From: an uncultured Clostridium sp.
GTDB lineage: Bacteria > Bacillota > Clostridia > Clostridiales > Clostridiaceae
Length of the DNA: 24,520 nucleotides
Direction of reading: 5' to 3'
Assembly (NCBI GenBank): GCA_934746785.1
Contig: CAKVFO010000036.1
Location: 1-24,520 of the forward strand
The position numbers and the translations under genes are program-made. Positions 15,211 through 22,429 of this stretch are shown one piece after another. Positions within the stretch are counted from its first letter, which is position 1; each line of letters starts with the position of its first letter. Under the pieces are notes generated by a model. The model made no database searches. It was given only the letters and a program-made list of their open reading frames with translations, and was not told the DNA's origin.

Positions 15211-16400
15211 GTAAAGTATTTGATGTAACAGTAATTGGTGCAGGTGCAATAGGGACAAGTGTAGCATATCACTTAGCAGAAAAGGGATATAAGGTAGCAG
15301 TTATAGATCATGGAGATATAGCTAATGGTTCATCAAGCCACTGTGATGCAGTTGCTCTTATATGTGATAAAAAGCCAGGCATAGATACAAAGATGGGGGC
15401 TGCAAGTATTGAACATTATGCAGAACTTGCTGAAAGGTTTGATTATGATTTTGAGTTTGATAGAAAGGGGTGTCTTTATGTATGTGAAACAGAAACAGAG
15501 TTTGAAGCAGCATCAAATTATGTAGCACAGCAACAAAGAGATGGATATGAAATGTCCATGGTAGATTCAAAAACTTTATGTGAAATGGAACCTTACTTAG
15601 CTAAAGATCTTTTAGGTGGAATATGGACACCAGGAGATGCAGCTATGAGTCCTTATAAAGTGTGTTTTGCTTTTATTGAAGAAGCTAAAAAATATGGACT
15701 TGAAGTATTTACTTACTGCAATATTAAAGCAATAAAGTTAGGACCTAAGAATGAAGTTGAAAAAATAATTACAGATCAAGGTGAAATAGTAACAAAGAGA
15801 ATTATTAACTGTGCAGGAGTCTGGGCACCAGTTATAGGAGAAATGGTAGGCCTTAATATTCCTATACAGCCTAGAAAGGGAATGAACCTTGTATCTGAAA
15901 AAACTAAGAAGATAGTTAATCATAAAATCCTTGAGTTTGGTTATATGATGAGTAAATTTGATGATATTAACTTTAAGAGAAACGTAAGTCCACTTGTAGA
16001 AGAATATAATGTTGCATTTAACATTGAATATACTCATGCAGATAATATTTTACTTGGAGGATACAGAGGATTTAGAGGTTTTGACAATCGTTCAGAAATT
16101 GAAGCAATTAAGGCAATTGCAGAGAGAGGATTAAGATTCTTCCCTTGTCTTAAAGATGTAAACTGTATAAGAAGTTATGCAGGTGTAAGACCTTTTGTTG
16201 AGGATCATTTACCTATAGTTTCTGATGTAGATGATATTCCAGGTTACTATATAGCTGCAGGGCATGAAGGTGATGGAATATGTTTATCACCTATAACAGG
16301 TAAGCTTATGGCTCAAATAGTAGAAGGTGAAGAAACTGATTTTGATATAAGTCAGCTTGATTTTGAAAGATTTAGATCATTGCAAAAGAAGATAGTTTAG
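15207..16400 (+). CDS. FAD-dependent amine/D-amino-acid dehydrogenase catalytic subunit (DAO family)
   Basis: 397 residues, the probable catalytic subunit that oxidises a C-N bond to an imine. N-terminal FAD motif GAGAIG (11-16). Further family marks are HGDIANGSSSH near 37, the substrate-domain strands around MSPYKVCFAF, RIINCAGVWAP near 198-208, and the C-terminal YIAAGHEGDGICLSPITGKL (347-366) that closes on FAD. The family includes glycine, sarcosine, D-amino acid, proline, hydroxyproline and opine oxidases or dehydrogenases. With the Fe-S subunits alongside and no sign of oxygen use in an anaerobe, dehydrogenase activity is the likely mode. The substrate remains open. Confidence 0.92.
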   Translation: MSKVFDVTVIGAGAIGTSVAYHLAEKGYKVAVIDHGDIANGSSSHCDAVALICDKKPGIDTKMGAASIEHYAELAERFDYDFEFDRKGCLYVCETETEFEAASNYVAQQQRDGYEMSMVDSKTLCEMEPYLAKDLLGGIWTPGDAAMSPYKVCFAFIEEAKKYGLEVFTYCNIKAIKLGPKNEVEKIITDQGEIVTKRIINCAGVWAPVIGEMVGLNIPIQPRKGMNLVSEKTKKIVNHKILEFGYMMSKFDDINFKRNVSPLVEEYNVAFNIEYTHADNILLGGYRGFRGFDNRSEIEAIKAIAERGLRFFPCLKDVNCIRSYAGVRPFVEDHLPIVSDVDDIPGYYIAAGHEGDGICLSPITGKLMAQIVEGEETDFDISQLDFERFRSLQKKIV

Positions 16401-16415
16401 AAAGGAGGGGCTGTT

Positions 16416-17192
16416 ATGGATAATAGACAATATGGCTTTTTAAACGAATATAACAATTTTGTTAAGGTGAAAATGGCAAAGGGGCAGAATATAGCAGGGT
16501 TTCCTATAGGCATTATATATATAGAAGATGTATGGTATCCGATGGTTCCAGGAAATATTGTTAATGGATATACCTTTAATTTTCCTGTAAGACTTAAAGC
16601 TGTAGAAGGATTAGATGTAGATAATTTATTTAATTGTGGAGAAGGAGTTTTCGGGCAGATTCTTAAAGCCTGTGAACAGCTTCAAAGGGAAGGGGTAAGA
16701 GCAATAAGTGCTGCCTGTGGCTTTTTTGGAAATTATCAAAAACAATTAGCAGAAGTGTTAGATGTACCTGTAGCAGTCTCTAGTTTAGTTCAGATTCCAT
16801 GGATATACTCAATAATTAAACCAAGTCAAAAGATAGGGGTTCTTACAGCTGATGCATCATCTTTATCAAATAAGCTGCTTGAGAATTGTGGAGTTTATGA
16901 TTTAGATAGAATAGTAGTAGGAGATCTTAGACATGGTGAAGAGTTTTCTTGTATTTTAGAAGGAAGGGGAGAATTTGACAATGGAAAGGTTCGTGAAGAA
17001 GTAGTTGAAGCTGCTCTCTATTTAGTAAAAGAAAATGAAGATATAGGAACAATTCTTTTAGAATGTAGTGATATGCCTCCCTATGCTTATGCAGTTCAAA
17101 AAGCTGTGAAACTTCCTGTATTTGATTTTACAACTTTAATAAAATGGCTTCATAGCAGCGTGACACAAAGACCTTATAACGGATTTATATAA
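16416..17192 (+). CDS. Aspartate/glutamate/hydantoin racemase family protein
   Basis: 258 residues. The superfamily uses two cysteines as acid and base. They are visible as Cys101 (SAACGFFG) and Cys217 (LLECSDMPPYA), placed as in cofactor-independent racemases. Members include Asp and Glu racemases, hydantoin racemase, maleate isomerase and arylmalonate decarboxylase. AAAGGAGGGG (16401-16410) precedes the ATG. As last gene of the operon it could convert an L-substrate to the D-form used by the DAO-type subunit, or epimerise a product. No substrate-defining residue could be recognised. Confidence 0.85.
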   Translation: MDNRQYGFLNEYNNFVKVKMAKGQNIAGFPIGIIYIEDVWYPMVPGNIVNGYTFNFPVRLKAVEGLDVDNLFNCGEGVFGQILKACEQLQREGVRAISAACGFFGNYQKQLAEVLDVPVAVSSLVQIPWIYSIIKPSQKIGVLTADASSLSNKLLENCGVYDLDRIVVGDLRHGEEFSCILEGRGEFDNGKVREEVVEAALYLVKENEDIGTILLECSDMPPYAYAVQKAVKLPVFDFTTLIKWLHSSVTQRPYNGFI

Positions 17193-17239
17193 TTAAAAAA
17201 TGTAATAAAAAAAGCTTAACAATAGGTGGAAATTTGTAG

Positions 17240-17276
17240 CCTCGCTATAGACAAATAAGTTTATAGCGAGGTTTTA
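17240..17276 (+). terminator. Intrinsic terminator of the amine operon, possibly bidirectional
   Basis: 13-bp stem (17240-17252 with 17259-17271, one G-U) containing CCTCGCTATA/TATAGCGAGG, loop AAATAA, then TTTTAT. It also lies 8 bp beyond the stop of the convergent GH43 gene, but the minus-strand side has a poor T tract. Confidence 0.88.
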
Positions 17277-17278
17277 TA

Positions 17279-19621
17279 TTATGATAAAATATAATTTAAT
17301 CCGTTAACATTACCTGAGAATTGTATACCAAATTCTATATTACCTTTAGAAGAAATATTAGAATTCCAGCTAACAGGCGTAATAACATAGTAGTCACCAG
17401 ATTCTTTAACATTTATATTCCAGCTGTTTGTTATATTTATTTCACTCTTCTTCAATTTTAATGTCCATGTATTGATATCAGCTGAAGAATTATTAGTAAT
17501 TTTAAAATCAATCTGTCCAGCTGATCCCCAGCTGTTAACACTGTAGTCAAGTTTTAATTTGTTTGTAGAAGTAGTAGCTCCTGAATAGGATGAATCAGAA
17601 GCTTTTTCAAGAGTCCAAAGTTGTCCACTTCCACCCCAGTATGACCATTGATTAATGTTAGCACCAGCATCAGGGCTGGCTTCATAAAGGTCTAAAGCTG
17701 AATTTCCATTGGACACTTTAGTTAAAAATGTATATTGTCCTTTAGAATTTTTTTGTACAATATACTTTTGCATATCTCCGCCCCAATAGTTCCACTGGTC
17801 AATGTTTGTACCATTATCAGCTTTTCCATTATATACATCAACACAGCTCTTGTATCCAGAAGCGCCAGTTAAGATTGAATAATAACCATTGCCATCTGAA
17901 ACTAATTTGAATTTTTGAGCATCAGATTTATTTAAATACCATTGTCTTATATTAGTACCATCATAAGCAGAACCATTTTCAACATCTAGATATAAGCCGC
18001 TTGATACATTTTTAATATAGTAAGTTCCATCAAGGCCAGCTGTTGAAACAGGAATTGATGCAGTTTGATTAGAAGTTTTTGAACCCCAGATACTTTCGTT
18101 ATTTGAACCTATAAGTGAGAATGTCATAGTTTCTGTATGTGATGCTGATTCATCATATTGTTTAAAGAATACTCCTTTATAGGTAACTCCATTTATAACC
18201 ATAGTACAATAATAAGTACCTGATTTTTCACTCCAAGTTCCAGTATAGTCACCAGTAATAGTTCCATTAGCATTTAATTGAACCTTTGATGTAGCAAGCA
18301 TTCCAATATTAGCAGTTGTAGCATCTAAACCATGATTTACAAAATCATAAGTCCCTATAATATCACTAGTAGAGTATCCAGAAGAAGAAATTTTACTTCC
18401 TAAATTTTCATATACAGCTGTAACAGGCCATTTATCTTCGCTTAAAAATTGTTGATGAACTCTTACTTGATGGAATTCGTTTCCTGTATTAAAACGAGTG
18501 TGATAAATTAAATATCTTTCACCATGATCATCAATAAATGCAGAATTATGACCGCCTGATTTATAACCATTTTTATTTAATTCACCATTAGCTACAGAAT
18601 TAAATGAAGAGAAATTATAATTACCAAACAGTTTTATACCTTTACTTCCTTTATTAACATTGGTACTTGTACATATTGCAGAATTGCCAGCAGCATCAGT
18701 ATATGGTCCTGTTATATTTTTAGATCTAAATAAACGGATGTGATATCCGCTAAAGTTATCTGTTGCATCAAGACCACAGTAGGATTCATAAAGATAATAA
18801 TATCCAGAATTTTTATCATAAACTATATAAGAGCCTTCACCGCATGTTCCATATCCACCAGAAATCTTTAAGCCAAGATATTGATCTGAAGCATTTGTCT
18901 TTGTATGGTATGTATATGAATAATCTCTAAGACCAGTATTATTATCAAGTTTAAGAAGAAATAATCCTCCAAACCAAGAACCATATGACATCCAAAGGTT
19001 TCCCTCTTTATCATATAATACACATGGGTCAATAGCGTTAGGACCATAAGAAGAATTCCATTTCCCATTAGAAAGATATCTTGAAGCTACATTATTAGTA
19101 CCAGTTACTTTTGAGTAGTCAGTTTCTTTAGCTTGTGAAGAATTTACAAAACCGGAGTAAACTACTGTACCAGCATAAGTATATGGACCAGTTATTTTGT
19201 CAGCAGTAGCTAGAGCAATAGAAGAATAGTAATTATCACCATTCACACTCATGTACATACACCATTTTTTCATTTTCTTGTTGTATATTACATCTGGTGC
19301 CCAAAGGTTACTACTCATATTATAAGAATTGCTGCCATGAGAAGCCCATTTCCCATTAGAAGTAAATATATTGGCATAGTCTGTATTAACATTTGTAGCA
19401 AAGGAATTCCAAGATGCTAAGTTAGTAGAGACAGCATTAGACATGTGAGTACCAAAAAGATAATACTTACCATCAGATTTTACAATAGAAGGATCATGTA
19501 CAGATACTCTAGAAGTTGTTAAAGCAGCACTGGCATGAGTAGTAGTGGTTAAGAAAGTTTGTGATAACGTTAACAAAAAAGCTAAAAAAAATATTCCTGC
19601 TTTTTTCAATAAGTTTTTCAT
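17279..19621 (-). CDS. Secreted endo-arabinanase (GH43) with CBM13 and CBM2 modules
   Basis: 780 residues, exported. It hydrolyses alpha-1,5-arabinan side chains of pectin. The signal peptide ends near HASA (29-32). The five-bladed propeller has Asp43 (VHDPSIVK, base), Asp198 (NAIDPCV, pKa modulator) and Glu262 (CGEGSYI, acid), and spans about 35-405. The beta domain at about 420-515 (IIGTYDF to SIWGS) matches the GH43_C domain of large arabinanases such as B. subtilis Abn2. A CBM13 trefoil (530-673) has QW repeats IRQWYL, IDQWNYW and INQWSYW. A short linker leads to CBM2 (687-780) with TWTL, SWN and PVSWNS. GGGGG (complement of 19630-19634) precedes the ATG. It is convergent with the amine operon. 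Confidence 0.94.
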   Translation of the reverse strand: MKNLLKKAGIFFLAFLLTLSQTFLTTTTHASAALTTSRVSVHDPSIVKSDGKYYLFGTHMSNAVSTNLASWNSFATNVNTDYANIFTSNGKWASHGSNSYNMSSNLWAPDVIYNKKMKKWCMYMSVNGDNYYSSIALATADKITGPYTYAGTVVYSGFVNSSQAKETDYSKVTGTNNVASRYLSNGKWNSSYGPNAIDPCVLYDKEGNLWMSYGSWFGGLFLLKLDNNTGLRDYSYTYHTKTNASDQYLGLKISGGYGTCGEGSYIVYDKNSGYYYLYESYCGLDATDNFSGYHIRLFRSKNITGPYTDAAGNSAICTSTNVNKGSKGIKLFGNYNFSSFNSVANGELNKNGYKSGGHNSAFIDDHGERYLIYHTRFNTGNEFHQVRVHQQFLSEDKWPVTAVYENLGSKISSSGYSTSDIIGTYDFVNHGLDATTANIGMLATSKVQLNANGTITGDYTGTWSEKSGTYYCTMVINGVTYKGVFFKQYDESASHTETMTFSLIGSNNESIWGSKTSNQTASIPVSTAGLDGTYYIKNVSSGLYLDVENGSAYDGTNIRQWYLNKSDAQKFKLVSDGNGYYSILTGASGYKSCVDVYNGKADNGTNIDQWNYWGGDMQKYIVQKNSKGQYTFLTKVSNGNSALDLYEASPDAGANINQWSYWGGSGQLWTLEKASDSSYSGATTSTNKLKLDYSVNSWGSAGQIDFKITNNSSADINTWTLKLKKSEINITNSWNINVKESGDYYVITPVSWNSNISSKGNIEFGIQFSGNVNGLNYILS
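19562..19575 (-). promoter_or_regulatory. Candidate cre (CcpA) site inside the arabinanase signal-peptide codons
   Basis: TGATAACGTTAACA fits the cre consensus TGWAANCGNTNWCA at all fixed positions but one, and reads equally well on both strands. It lies about 45-60 bp into the coding region, a common position for CcpA roadblock repression of polysaccharide-degrading genes. Confidence 0.45.
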
Positions 19622-19642
19622 TTTTATTTCCCCCTTTTGAAA

Positions 19643-19685
19643 TTGTATACAAGATTATTATAGAATTTAGCAAAAGTGTATGCAA
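19643..19685 (-). promoter_or_regulatory. Arabinanase promoter with two operator-like palindromes
   Basis: On the minus strand TTGCAT (complement of 19680-19685), exactly 17 bp, TATAAT (complement of 19657-19662). The perfect palindrome TTGTATACAA (19643-19652) covers the expected transcription start. A related GTGTATGCAA (19676-19685; 8 of 10 identical) covers the -35 box, 33 bp away, or three helical turns. The core equals that of the known B. subtilis gluconate-operon GntR operator. The cognate regulator here is not known. Confidence 0.75.
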
Positions 19686-19830
19686 TCTATGATTGGGATA
19701 GAATAGAGGAATTTTAAGATATTGCTTTAGTAAATTGTAATTTTAAAGATAAATGAGAGCAGCATCAACAAAATAAAAAAGCATATACCATTTTTTATTA
19801 GATTTTATTAATTACAAAGTTATGATAAAA

Positions 19831-19867
19831 TATAATGATACAAAAAATAAAAAGGTAACGGTTGGAG
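19831..19867 (+). promoter_or_regulatory. Probable promoter -10 box and ribosome site of the radical SAM/RNase G operon
   Basis: TATAAT at 19831-19836 with a poor -35 candidate TTAATT (19808-19813) 17 bp upstream, followed by GGAGG at 19863-19867 before ATG 19875. The rest of the interval from 19686 to 19807 shows no gene and no clear hairpin. Confidence 0.5.
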
Positions 19868-19874
19868 GATTTTA

Positions 19875-21734
19875 ATGAATAAAATAACAGATGATATCCT
19901 ATGTAAGGTTGAAAAGCCATCAAGATACATTGGGGGAGAATTAAATCAGGTAGTAAAAAATCCAAAAGAAGTAGACATTAGATTTGCTTTTTGTTTCCCT
20001 GATGTTTATGAAGTAGGTATGTCTCATTTAGGTATGAGAATTTTATATCACACAATTAATGAAAGAAAAGATACATATTGTGAAAGAGTCTTTGCCCCAT
20101 GGCCAGATATGGAAGCTAAAATGAGAGAAAATAATATAGCTTTATATGCCCTTGAAACTAAAGACCCTATAACAGATTTTGATATATTAGGCTTCACTCT
20201 TCAATATGAAATGAGTTATTCTAACATTTTAAATATGCTTGAAATGTCAGGTATTCCAATAAGAGCTGAAGATAGAACTGATGAACATCCAATAATAATG
20301 GCTGGTGGTTCATGTGCATATAATCCAGAACCATTACACGCAATTTTTGACTTCTTCGAACTAGGTGAAGGTGAAGAAATGATGAATGATGTTCTTGATG
20401 TTTATAATAAGCACAAGGCAGCAGGAAACTTCAATAAGAAAGAATTCTTAAGAGAAATATCTCATATTAGAGGTATCTATGTACCATCTTTGTATGAAAC
20501 AACTTACAATGAAGATGGTACAATTAAGGAATTTAAGCCTAAGTATGAAGATGTTCCAGCAACTGTTCAAAAGAGAATAGTTCAAGATTTTGATAAGGTA
20601 GATTTCCCTGAAGATATTCTTGTTCCTTATACTGATATAGTATTTGATAGAGCGACATTAGAGCTTTTTAGAGGATGCACTAATGGATGTAGATTTTGCC
20701 AAGCTGGCATGATTTATAGACCCGTTAGAGAAAAATCAAGAGAAACATTAAAAGAACAAGCAAGAAGACTTATTCAAAATTCAGGTTATCAAGAAATTTC
20801 ACTTTCTTCATTAAGTACTTGTGATTATTCTGATATAGAAGGTTTAGTTAAAGATCTTATGGAAGAACATGAAGAATCTAAGGTGGCGTTAGCCCTTCCA
20901 TCTATAAGAGTTGATGCTTTTTCTGTTGACTTAATCAAGGAAATTCAAAAGGTTAAAAAGACAGGTTTAACTTTTGCTCCAGAAGCAGGTTCTCAAAGAA
21001 TGAGAGATGTTATAAATAAGGGATTAACTGAAGATAAGATTCTTGAAGCTTCTAAGAGTGCTTTTGAATCAGGATGGAATACTTTAAAGCTTTACTTTAT
21101 GGTTGGTCTTCCATATGAAACATTAGAAGATTGTTCAGCTATAGGTGAACTTGCTCATAAGATTCAAGATCAATATTTCTCAGTACCTAAGGGCGTAAGA
21201 AGTAAGGGATTGAAGATAACAGTAAGTACTTCAATACTTATTCCTAAGCCATTTACACCATTCCAATGGGCTCCAATGGCTAAGATAGAAGAAGTAGATG
21301 AAAAGATTCAAGCAGTAAAAGATTCTATTCACTCAAGAAGTATATGGTATCAATATCATCATCAACAAACTTCATACATGGAAGCATTATTTGCTAGAGG
21401 AAATAGAAAAATGTGTGATGTTTTAATAAGAGCACATGAGTTAGGTGTTAAGTTTGATGGATGGTCAGAATACTTTAACTTTGAATTATGGCAGCAAGCT
21501 TTAAAAGAATGTAATGTAGATGGAGATTTCTTTGCATATAGAGAAATGAGTTATGATGAAATCTTACCTTGGGACTTCATAGATATTGGAGTTAATAGAA
21601 AATATCTTGAAATAGAAAATGAAAAAGCTAAGACTGGTGCCCTTACAAAGAACTGTAGAAAAGGATGTACTGGCTGTGGTATTAATGTAAACTTTAAAGA
21701 TGGGAAGTGTTTTGCAGGTGCGATATCTAATTAA
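19875..21734 (+). CDS. TIGR03960-family B12-binding-like radical SAM protein
   Basis: 619 residues. The N-terminal Rossmann-like region (about 30-180; FCFPDVYEVGMSHLGMRILY) resembles a cobalamin-binding domain. A radical SAM core follows, with the [4Fe-4S] ligands Cys268, Cys272 and Cys275 (FRGCTNGCRFCQAG). The C-terminal tail holds further cysteines (594, 598, 601 and 612; CRKGCTGC) that may bind an extra cluster. The biochemical role of the family is not established to my knowledge. In clostridia it is regularly linked to TIGR03936 and RNase G near rplU-rpmA, which hints at translation or RNA modification. The downstream gene starts inside this one, as expected for partner proteins that are fused in some bacteria. 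Confidence 0.92.
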   Translation: MNKITDDILCKVEKPSRYIGGELNQVVKNPKEVDIRFAFCFPDVYEVGMSHLGMRILYHTINERKDTYCERVFAPWPDMEAKMRENNIALYALETKDPITDFDILGFTLQYEMSYSNILNMLEMSGIPIRAEDRTDEHPIIMAGGSCAYNPEPLHAIFDFFELGEGEEMMNDVLDVYNKHKAAGNFNKKEFLREISHIRGIYVPSLYETTYNEDGTIKEFKPKYEDVPATVQKRIVQDFDKVDFPEDILVPYTDIVFDRATLELFRGCTNGCRFCQAGMIYRPVREKSRETLKEQARRLIQNSGYQEISLSSLSTCDYSDIEGLVKDLMEEHEESKVALALPSIRVDAFSVDLIKEIQKVKKTGLTFAPEAGSQRMRDVINKGLTEDKILEASKSAFESGWNTLKLYFMVGLPYETLEDCSAIGELAHKIQDQYFSVPKGVRSKGLKITVSTSILIPKPFTPFQWAPMAKIEEVDEKIQAVKDSIHSRSIWYQYHHQQTSYMEALFARGNRKMCDVLIRAHELGVKFDGWSEYFNFELWQQALKECNVDGDFFAYREMSYDEILPWDFIDIGVNRKYLEIENEKAKTGALTKNCRKGCTGCGINVNFKDGKCFAGAISN

Positions 21735-22419
21735 ATATACTAAAGAAAGTGACATAAAGTTTATAGCTCACTTAGACTTAATGAGAACTATACAAAAAAC
21801 AATCAGAAGATCAGGGCTTCCTGCAACATATTCAAAGGGGTTTAATCCACATTTAAATTTATCAATAGCTCAGCCTTTATCAGTAGGGGTATACTCTAGT
21901 GGGGAGTATATGGATTTACCTTTAGGGGAAGAATTAGATACACAAGAAGTATTAGATAAGTTAAATGCTAGAAGTGCTGCTGGAATTAAGTTTACAGCAT
22001 GTACTAAGATAATAGATGTGGAAGGTGAAAAGAAACTTCCTCAAGCTATGGCGTTAATAGATGCGTGCAGCTATAGAATTAAGGTAAAATATAATAGTAC
22101 AGATAGTTTAAAGGAAGAGTTAGAAGCTATGCTTAAAGACTATGAATGGAAAACTATTAAAAAGAGTAAAAAGGGAGAAAGAGAAGTTGATATAAAGTCT
22201 TTAGTTTATAGTTTTGAATATGAAGTTCAAGAAAACTTATTAGTTATAGAAACTTTAATTCAATCAGGAAGCAGGGAACATTTATCAGCAGACCTTTTAG
22301 TTCAATACATAAAATCAAAAACTACAAATGTAAATGAAGATGCTTTTGTAGATATTAAGAGAGAAGAAATGTATTATTTAAATGGGGAAAAATATGAACC
22401 TCTATGTAATATCAGGTAG
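21718..22419 (+). CDS. TIGR03936 radical SAM-linked protein (DUF2344)
   Basis: 233 residues if started at GTG 21718, which gives the family N-terminus (M)RYLIKYTKESDIKFIAHLD. An ATG at 21700 would add six residues with no clear ribosome site; GGGAAG at 21702-21707 suits the GTG. The reading frame overlaps the radical SAM gene by 17 nt, so translation is coupled. The domain has no cysteine cluster and shows FIAHLDLMRTIQKTIRRSGLP near the start and FNPHLNLSIAQPLSVG, both diagnostic. Its role is unknown, presumably as partner or substrate-binding arm of the upstream radical SAM enzyme. Confidence 0.88.
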   Translation: MRYLIKYTKESDIKFIAHLDLMRTIQKTIRRSGLPATYSKGFNPHLNLSIAQPLSVGVYSSGEYMDLPLGEELDTQEVLDKLNARSAAGIKFTACTKIIDVEGEKKLPQAMALIDACSYRIKVKYNSTDSLKEELEAMLKDYEWKTIKKSKKGEREVDIKSLVYSFEYEVQENLLVIETLIQSGSREHLSADLLVQYIKSKTTNVNEDAFVDIKREEMYYLNGEKYEPLCNIR

Positions 22420-22429
22420 GTGGATTTAA

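Noticed and set aside
12956..16400. Hydrogen cyanide synthase HcnABC
   Set aside because: The small ferredoxin, FAD/NAD and DAO subunits resemble HcnA, B and C, but separate 4Fe-4S and BFD subunits plus importer, RidA and aminotransferase genes do not fit cyanide formation.
12956..17192. Hydroxyproline degradation operon
   Set aside because: No proline-racemase-family hydroxyproline epimerase, no dihydrodipicolinate-synthase-like dehydratase and no semialdehyde dehydrogenase are present. The terminal gene is of the Asp/Glu/hydantoin racemase superfamily instead.
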